A program made the position numbers and the translations under genes. DNA of 9,196 bases, from assembly GCA_003554005.1 (NCBI GenBank), contig PWEU01000077.1, forward strand, positions 1-9,196. Reading direction: 5' to 3'. Shown piece by piece: positions 5,599 to 9,196 of this stretch (position 1 is its first letter; every line of letters starts with the position of its first letter). The notes beneath the pieces were generated by a model, which saw only the letters and a program-made list of their open reading frames with translations, had not been told where the DNA came from and made no database searches. Source of the stretch: Nitriliruptoraceae bacterium. GTDB lineage: Bacteria > Actinomycetota > Nitriliruptoria > Nitriliruptorales > Nitriliruptoraceae.

Positions 5599-6661
5599 CC
5601 TCGGTGTCCATCCTCCTGCGGCCACAACGAGACGACGGGCCCGATGGGCCCGTCGTGTGTGCCGTGCTCGACCTGCTCGCGGTCCGGCCCCCCGTTCGAG
5701 GGCCACCCACCCCCGACAGGTTCCCCAACGACGACTCCGATCCACTCGTCGGTCCGGACGCGCACCCACCAGCCAAGCGCAACGTCGCTCCCCGGGGCAG
5801 GGGCGAAGGACCCCGGTGTCGAGCACCACCTGCCGGGGTGTCGCGGGGACGTCGGCGGCACCAGCCCAGCGCGTCGAGGCGAGCGGCGACCCCTGAGAGG
5901 TACCCCGCCCCGAACAGTCGGACGTGGACCAGCAGCGGGGGCAGCTGCAGGAGCGGCAGCCGCTGCTGCCACCCCGCGTCGAGGGGCCACTCCTCCTCGT
6001 ACCCGGACCGCAGCGCGCTCCCGACCGACCCGAACAGCTCCAGCATCCCCAGGTCGATCTCCCGGTCGGCGTGGTGCACCGCCGGGTCCAGCAGCCACCG
6101 GTCGGCGAGCACGTTGCCCGACCACAGGTCGCCGTGCACCAGGCTCGGGATCACGTCGTGCTCGGCCACCTCGGCGACGCGGCCCTGCTCGAGCGCGGAG
6201 TCGAGCCGTGCAGACAGGTCCCGGGGGAGGTCGTCGAGGTAGGGGCGGAGCCGGGCCTCGCCGAGGAAGGTCGGCCAGTCGTCGGTTGGCGGGTTGGCCT
6301 GGGGGAGCGGGCCGATCACGTTGTCCCGGTGCCATCCGAACCGGGCCCCCGTCGTGCGGTGCAGCCGGGCGAGCGCCCGGCCGAGCTCCCGGCGGTCACC
6401 GGGCGGCCCCGACAGGTACTCGAGCACCAACACGGCGCCGTCGACGGCGAGTACCTCCGGCACGGGCGCTCCGGCGGCTGCCAGCGCCGACAGGCCCTCG
6501 GCCTCCAGCTCCGCGGGGGTGTCGCCTTCCTTGACCACCACCTCGCGCCCATCGACCAGCTCCGCCCACCACACCGCGGCGATCGACCCGCCCGACAGGC
6601 GACGCGAGCGGCGTACCTCAGCCAGCTGTCCCGGCAGGTGGGGCGGCGTCGGGCGGCTCAC
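5405..6661 (-). CDS. Fructosamine/ketosamine-3-kinase family protein with abnormal run-on C-terminus
   Basis: Phosphorylates sugar adducts (fructosamines, or in many bacteria ribulosamines/erythrulosamines) on proteins or amines so that they come off, a deglycation repair. Residues 1-267 (6661 to 5861) match the family: Gly-rich LSGGSIAAV (22-30), ATP-binding Lys44 in VVVKEG, the catalytic loop HGDLWSGN (176-183, Asp178), LLDPAVHHADREIDLGMLEL (190-209), and an end at LFGAGYLSGVAARLDALGW. Bacterial members are about 260-290 residues. Here the frame continues 151 more Arg/Gly/Ser-rich residues to 5405, overlapping the cupin gene by about 190 bases. That tail has weaker third-position G/C bias and no domain. 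The stop is probably lost, for example TGA to TGC at 5860-5858, or shifted; a real extension is less likely. The GTG start overlaps the phosphatase TGA (GTGA), so translation is coupled. Confidence 0.85.
   Translation of the reverse strand: MSRPTPPHLPGQLAEVRRSRRLSGGSIAAVWWAELVDGREVVVKEGDTPAELEAEGLSALAAAGAPVPEVLAVDGAVLVLEYLSGPPGDRRELGRALARLHRTTGARFGWHRDNVIGPLPQANPPTDDWPTFLGEARLRPYLDDLPRDLSARLDSALEQGRVAEVAEHDVIPSLVHGDLWSGNVLADRWLLDPAVHHADREIDLGMLELFGSVGSALRSGYEEEWPLDAGWQQRLPLLQLPPLLVHVRLFGAGYLSGVAARLDALGWCRRRPRDTPAGGARHRGPSPLPRGATLRLAGGCASGPTSGSESSLGNLSGVGGPRTGGRTASRSSTAHTTGPSGPSSRCGRRRMDTEDGHHGQREHRREPHRPHGPRRAASRGHGRAGQPRRRGHRAARWGDRPGAPPRRGRDDRRRHRDR
5590..5615. repeat. 13-bp perfect tandem duplication over the cupin start region
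   Basis: Two adjacent identical copies, GAGGATGGACACC on the minus strand (plus-strand 5603-5615 and 5590-5602), followed by a partial third copy, ATGGACA, at the in-frame ATG 5589. Each copy carries a GAGG and an ATG. Because 13 is not a multiple of three, the ATG in the first copy (5611) is out of frame with the cupin, while 5598 and 5589 are in frame. Confidence 0.9.
5632..5656 (-). terminator. Perfect 11-bp stem, 3-base loop hairpin upstream of cupin
   Basis: ACGACGGGCCC (5632-5642), loop GAT, GGGCCCGTCGT (5646-5656). A very stable GC-rich stem. On the minus strand it lies about 200 bases after the last recognisable fructosamine-kinase codon and 33 bases before the cupin ATG 5598. It could terminate the upstream operon in the T-poor style of high-GC actinobacteria, attenuate read-through, or shape the cupin leader. 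No T-run follows on either strand, so the role is inferred. Confidence 0.5.
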
Positions 6662-7173
6662 CCCTGCACCGAACCTCGGGCGGCCAACGCCGCATCGACC
6701 CCGCCGTGGGCGAGCAGCCCGACCAGGGTGGTCGCGGTGCGCCGGCAGATCGCGACGACCTCCTCGAAACCGTCCGCGCCGCCGTAGTAGGGATCGGGGA
6801 CCTCGACCTCGCTGGTCGCGGCCGGGTCGAACTCGCGGAACAGCACGATGGGGGTGTCGATGCCAGCGCTGACGGCCAGGCGCTCCAGGTCGGTCAGGTT
6901 CGAGCGGTCCATGGCCAGCACCAGGTCGGCGTCGTCGAGCGCGACGGGGTCGACCCGCTCGGCCGCACCGTCGATGGTCAGCCCCACCCGCGCGGCAGCA
7001 GCCCGCATCCGTTGATCGGGTGGCTCGCCGACGTGCCAGCCGCCCGTCCCGGCCGAGCGGACCTCCAGCTCGATTCCGGCCTCGGCGGCCGCCTCCTGCA
7101 GGGCCGCCTCGGCGGTCGGGGAGCGGCAGATGTTGCCGAGGCAGACGGTCAGGACGGTCAGGGGTCGGGTCAT
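6658..7173 (-). CDS. Low-molecular-weight protein-tyrosine-phosphatase
   Basis: A 171-residue cytoplasmic phosphatase of normal family length. The N-terminal P-loop CLGNICRSP (11-19) contains nucleophile Cys11 and Arg17. RSAGTGGWHVGEPPD (39-53) follows, and the general acid is Asp127 in VPDPYYGG (125-132). It removes phosphate from tyrosine or from small phospho-substrates. The C[X]4CRS-type loop plus the DPYY motif separates it from ArsC enzymes of the same fold. Its ATG overlaps the LCP stop (ATGA, 7170-7173), and its TGA overlaps the fructosamine-kinase GTG (GTGA, 6658-6661). A weak GGAAG lies seven bases before the ATG. Two roles suit the context: dephosphorylating a kinase of envelope-polysaccharide synthesis (LCP side), or removing the 5-phosphate of ribulosamine-5-phosphate-type adducts before the fructosamine kinase acts. 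The sequence alone does not decide between them. Confidence 0.94.
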   Translation of the reverse strand: MTRPLTVLTVCLGNICRSPTAEAALQEAAAEAGIELEVRSAGTGGWHVGEPPDQRMRAAAARVGLTIDGAAERVDPVALDDADLVLAMDRSNLTDLERLAVSAGIDTPIVLFREFDPAATSEVEVPDPYYGGADGFEEVVAICRRTATTLVGLLAHGGVDAALAARGSVQG

Positions 7174-8483
7174 GTCGCGGCTTCCGGTGAGAGAACGACG
7201 GTCACGTGATCGACGTCAGGGGCTTCCTCGAGGGCGGTGGGACCGGGGATGTCACCGGCCACCAGGCGCGCCGCGGCCGCCTCCCCAGGTGGGTAGCGGA
7301 CCAGTGTCGTCACGGTCGGTGGGGCGTTGGTGACCTCGCCGATCGGGTAGCCGAGCGCGGCGAGCTGGTTGGCCGTCCGGCCCGCCAGACCGGCGATACC
7401 AGCACCGTTGGCCACCGTCACGAGCACGTCTGAACGGGCGACGGCAGCCTCCGCCGGTTCGCCGTCGTCGACGGCCTCCAGGAGCACGCTGCCGTCCCGG
7501 AATCGGGCGAACAGCAGCTCCGCCTCGGGCTGGCGCAGATCGAGGACGGCGGCACCCCCGGAGGTCGTACGGGGGTCCACCGGGGCCGTGTAGGAGACCA
7601 CGGTGCCCGCGGCCATCGAGCGGCCCGCCCATGCCAGCTGCGCCAGGTCGATCACACCCATCGACCGGTCGACCTCGATGGCGTCACCTGCGTCACCGGA
7701 CAACCGCCACATCGCGACCGGGTTGAACAGCACCGCCGGTTGCGTCACCTCTCGGGCCAGGGCCCTGACGAACCGCTGCTGGCGCTGCATCCGTTGGAAG
7801 TCGTCGTCGATCTTGCGGACCCGGACGTAGCCCAGCGCATCGGCCCCGTCCAGCACCTGGCAGCCGGCGGGAAGGTCGATCCCGGCGTCCCGGTCGGCGA
7901 TCGCATCCTCCAGGCACAGCTCCACGCCGCCGACCGCATCGACGACGTCGCGGAAGCCGCCGAAGGTGACCCTCACCGCGTGGTGCGCCCGGATGCCGGA
8001 CGCCTCATGGATCGTGTCGACCAGGCAGCCGGGCCCGTCGATGGCGCTGGCGACGTTGAGGCGGCCCACGCTGCCGTCGCACCGTTCCACCCACAGGTCG
8101 CGGGGGAAGGACAGCATCGCGGCCTCGCCGCGATCCACGGTCAGCAGCAGGATGGTGTCGATGCGCTCGCCGGTGAGCTCGTCGGCGCTGCCGGTGGACA
8201 GCTCCCGTTGTTCCTCGGGGCTCAAGCCCTCGCGGCTGTCGGAGCCCATCAACAGGATGTGGGTGGGGGATCCGCCGCTGGCCAGCCCCTCGACCGGCAT
8301 CCGGGCCAGCCGTGCCGAGGCGAGGAAGGGCACCACGAGCACGGCGAGCAGGACCGCCACGAACACCAACAGCAGCAGTCGTCGCGCACCCCGACGGCGA
8401 TCGCCCCGGCTGCCGACCTCGGGCCCCCAGCCCTGGGGGTCCGCCGCGGCAGGTGGTGCTGCCTGCGCTCGCCGTTTGCTCAC
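7170..8483 (-). CDS. LytR-CpsA-Psr (LCP) family cell-wall glycopolymer ligase with LytR_C domain
   Basis: A 437-residue membrane-anchored protein that transfers lipid-linked glycopolymers (arabinogalactan, teichoic or capsular chains) onto peptidoglycan outside the membrane. Layout: a basic cytoplasmic N-terminus (1-35), one transmembrane helix (about 36-57), and an extracellular LCP domain (about 74-250). The LCP domain shows LLMGSDSR (77-84), RIDTILLL (107-114), SFPRDLW (125-131) and YVRVRKIDDDFQRMQRQQRF (219-238), which hold the conserved Arg/Asp pyrophosphate- and metal-binding residues. A C-terminal LytR_C domain (about 352-432) has VTVANGAGIAGLAGRTANQL and TTLVRYPPG. The start is GTG 8483, with AAGGAGG four bases upstream. 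The frame is open to 8687, but that extension is Arg/Pro-rich and lies in the divergent intergenic region. First gene of an operon; its stop overlaps the phosphatase start. Confidence 0.94.
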   Translation of the reverse strand: MSKRRAQAAPPAAADPQGWGPEVGSRGDRRRGARRLLLLVFVAVLLAVLVVPFLASARLARMPVEGLASGGSPTHILLMGSDSREGLSPEEQRELSTGSADELTGERIDTILLLTVDRGEAAMLSFPRDLWVERCDGSVGRLNVASAIDGPGCLVDTIHEASGIRAHHAVRVTFGGFRDVVDAVGGVELCLEDAIADRDAGIDLPAGCQVLDGADALGYVRVRKIDDDFQRMQRQQRFVRALAREVTQPAVLFNPVAMWRLSGDAGDAIEVDRSMGVIDLAQLAWAGRSMAAGTVVSYTAPVDPRTTSGGAAVLDLRQPEAELLFARFRDGSVLLEAVDDGEPAEAAVARSDVLVTVANGAGIAGLAGRTANQLAALGYPIGEVTNAPPTVTTLVRYPPGEAAAARLVAGDIPGPTALEEAPDVDHVTVVLSPEAAT

Positions 8484-8689
8484 CCCGCCTCCTTCGTCCC
8501 GGTCCGCGACTCCCGCGGTCGTTGCGCCGACCACGGGCGGGTGCAGTGTTCCATCCGGGGCCCAAGCTGCAACGCAACCCTCCCGGCCGCCCGGACGTCG
8601 TCGTCGCTGGCGTCGCGCGCGCCGTACGCGGCGGTACGGTCGTGTCACCGCGCCCGGACCATGCCCGGCACGCGGGGGAGGTGGCAAGG
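8484..8689. promoter_or_regulatory. Divergent intergenic region between LCP and aminotransferase genes
   Basis: These 206 bases between two outward-pointing starts should hold both promoters. Seen: AAGGAGG for the LCP gene and GGGGGAGG (8674-8681), eight bases before the aminotransferase ATG. A plus-strand TACGGT (8635-8640) could be a -10 element, but its -35 position reads GTCGCG, a poor match. I could not place a promoter for the LCP operon. An inverted repeat overlaps the candidate -10, and a second weak dyad, CCGCG/CGCGG, occurs near 8502-8516. Confidence 0.35.
8622..8639. repeat. Inverted repeat CCGTAC-N6-GTACGG, possible operator
   Basis: Perfect 6-bp arms (8622-8627 and 8634-8639) with a six-base spacer, overlapping the possible -10 hexamer TACGGT and 50 bases before the aminotransferase start. 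Its spacing and position suit a dimeric repressor site. TA-containing arms are uncommon in this GC-rich DNA, which makes it stand out slightly. No regulator gene is in the window. Confidence 0.4.
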
Positions 8690-9196
8690 ATGGACGCCAT
8701 GCAGGCGACGACGGCCGATCGTGAGGCGCTCGTCGCCCACGTGCGCCGCTCGGTCATCGGGGAGGCGGAGGCGGTCATGACCCCCTTCGGCCCCCGCCGG
8801 GTCGTCTACGCCGACTACACCGCCTCGGGACGGGCGCTGTCCTTCGTGGAAGACCACCTGCGTGAGGTGGTGCTCCCGCTGTACGCCAACACCCACACCC
8901 AGACCTCGGGGACGGGTCGCCAGACCACCCGCTTCCGCGAGGACGCCCGCCGCATCATCGCCGAGGCCTTCGGAGCCGGCGAGGAGCACGTGGTGCTGTT
9001 CACCGGGACCGGCTCCACCGGCGCGATCGACCAGCTGATCCGCGCGCTCGGGCTGCGCCTGCCGGTGCAGCTCGCCCGTCGGTACGGGCTGACGGCGCAG
9101 GTGCCCGCCGCCGAGCGGCCCGTGGTCTTCATCGGCCCCTACGAGCACCACTCCAACGAGCTGCCCTGGCGCGAGACGATCGCGGACGTGGTCCGC
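8690..9196 (+). CDS. Class V aminotransferase-fold PLP-dependent enzyme (cysteine desulfurase-like), 3'-truncated
   Basis: The frame is open from ATG 8690 to the window end and gives 169 residues of an enzyme usually 400 or more long, so the PLP-binding lysine is not visible. Seen: VVYADYTASGRALSFVEDHL (38-57), LYANTHT (64-70), TGRQTTRFREDARRII (75-90), a Gly/Ser/Thr-rich cofactor loop LFTGTGSTGAID (103-114), and PYEHHSNELPW (150-160). The His of EHHSN stacks on the PLP ring in class V enzymes (SufS/NifS/kynureninase fold). The reaction, whether sulfur or selenium transfer, lyase or transamination, cannot be assigned from this part. The start is supported by GGGGGAGG eight bases upstream; a second in-frame ATG follows at 8699. 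It is transcribed divergently from the LCP operon, with no clear functional link. Confidence 0.9.
   Translation, partial: MDAMQATTADREALVAHVRRSVIGEAEAVMTPFGPRRVVYADYTASGRALSFVEDHLREVVLPLYANTHTQTSGTGRQTTRFREDARRIIAEAFGAGEEHVVLFTGTGSTGAIDQLIRALGLRLPVQLARRYGLTAQVPAAERPVVFIGPYEHHSNELPWRETIADVVR

Larger units (their letters stand above)
5553..5893. other. Six-frame stop-free junction between fructosamine kinase and cupin
   Basis: No stop codon occurs in any of the six frames across these 341 bases, so open reading frames here prove nothing. About 260 bases of it (5599-5860) lie between the end of recognisable fructosamine-kinase homology and the cupin start. I recognise no protein domain there. 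The frame with the best G/C third-position bias on the minus strand gives a Trp-rich stretch (WWVRVRTDEWIGVVVGE, about 5719-5769) but has no convincing start or stop. The only clear structures are the hairpin at 5632-5656 and the duplication at 5590-5615. Confidence 0.7.

Noticed and set aside
5680..5715. GTTCGAG resembling a tRNA T-loop, inside a GGCCC/GGGCC stem
   Set aside because: The T-stem does not pair in the correct register (no G53-C61 pair), and I found no acceptor, D or anticodon arms around it.
8484..8687. N-terminal extension of the LCP protein up to 8687
   Set aside because: The extension is Arg/Pro-rich, covers the whole divergent promoter region, and GTG 8483 has AAGGAGG just upstream.

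Overview
This is a very GC-rich chromosomal window with strong G/C bias at third codon positions and frequent GTG starts. With its thioredoxin-type ArsC, LytR-CpsA-Psr protein carrying a LytR_C tail, and HrpB, it looks like an actinobacterium (Actinomycetota). I cannot name the genus. I saw no rRNA, tRNA, CRISPR array, insertion sequence or prophage. The gene content looks like ordinary chromosomal housekeeping and accessory functions.

Layout. (1) Bases 1-333, plus strand: the C-terminal three quarters of an arsenate reductase. (2) Bases 452-2174, minus strand: a likely two-gene operon of a small YvlD/'phage holin family' membrane protein followed by an M20 metallopeptidase. (3) Bases 2305-5259, plus strand, divergent from (2): an SRPBCC-fold protein followed 12 bases later by the large ATP-dependent helicase HrpB. 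(4) Bases 5269-8483, minus strand, convergent with hrpB: in transcription order a LytR-CpsA-Psr (LCP) cell-wall ligase, a low-molecular-weight protein-tyrosine-phosphatase (LMW-PTP), a fructosamine-kinase family protein, then a small cupin. The first three genes are joined by 4-base stop/start overlaps (ATGA, GTGA). (5) Bases 8690-9196, plus strand, divergent from the LCP gene: the N-terminal part of a class V PLP-dependent aminotransferase/cysteine-desulfurase-like enzyme, cut by the window end.

Functional reading. The most informative block is LCP - LMW-PTP - fructosamine kinase. LMW-PTPs are known both as partners of cell-envelope polysaccharide systems, where LCP proteins act, and as neighbours of fructosamine-kinase homologues in protein deglycation. 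Here one phosphatase gene is translationally coupled to both. The fructosamine-kinase homology ends near base 5861, but the frame has no stop until 5405, well inside the cupin gene. Bases 5553-5893 have no stop codon in any of the six frames. The same stretch holds an 11-bp perfect hairpin and a 13-bp tandem duplication that rearranged the cupin translation start. This junction is the oddest piece of sequence here. I found no clear evidence of a wholly new system.
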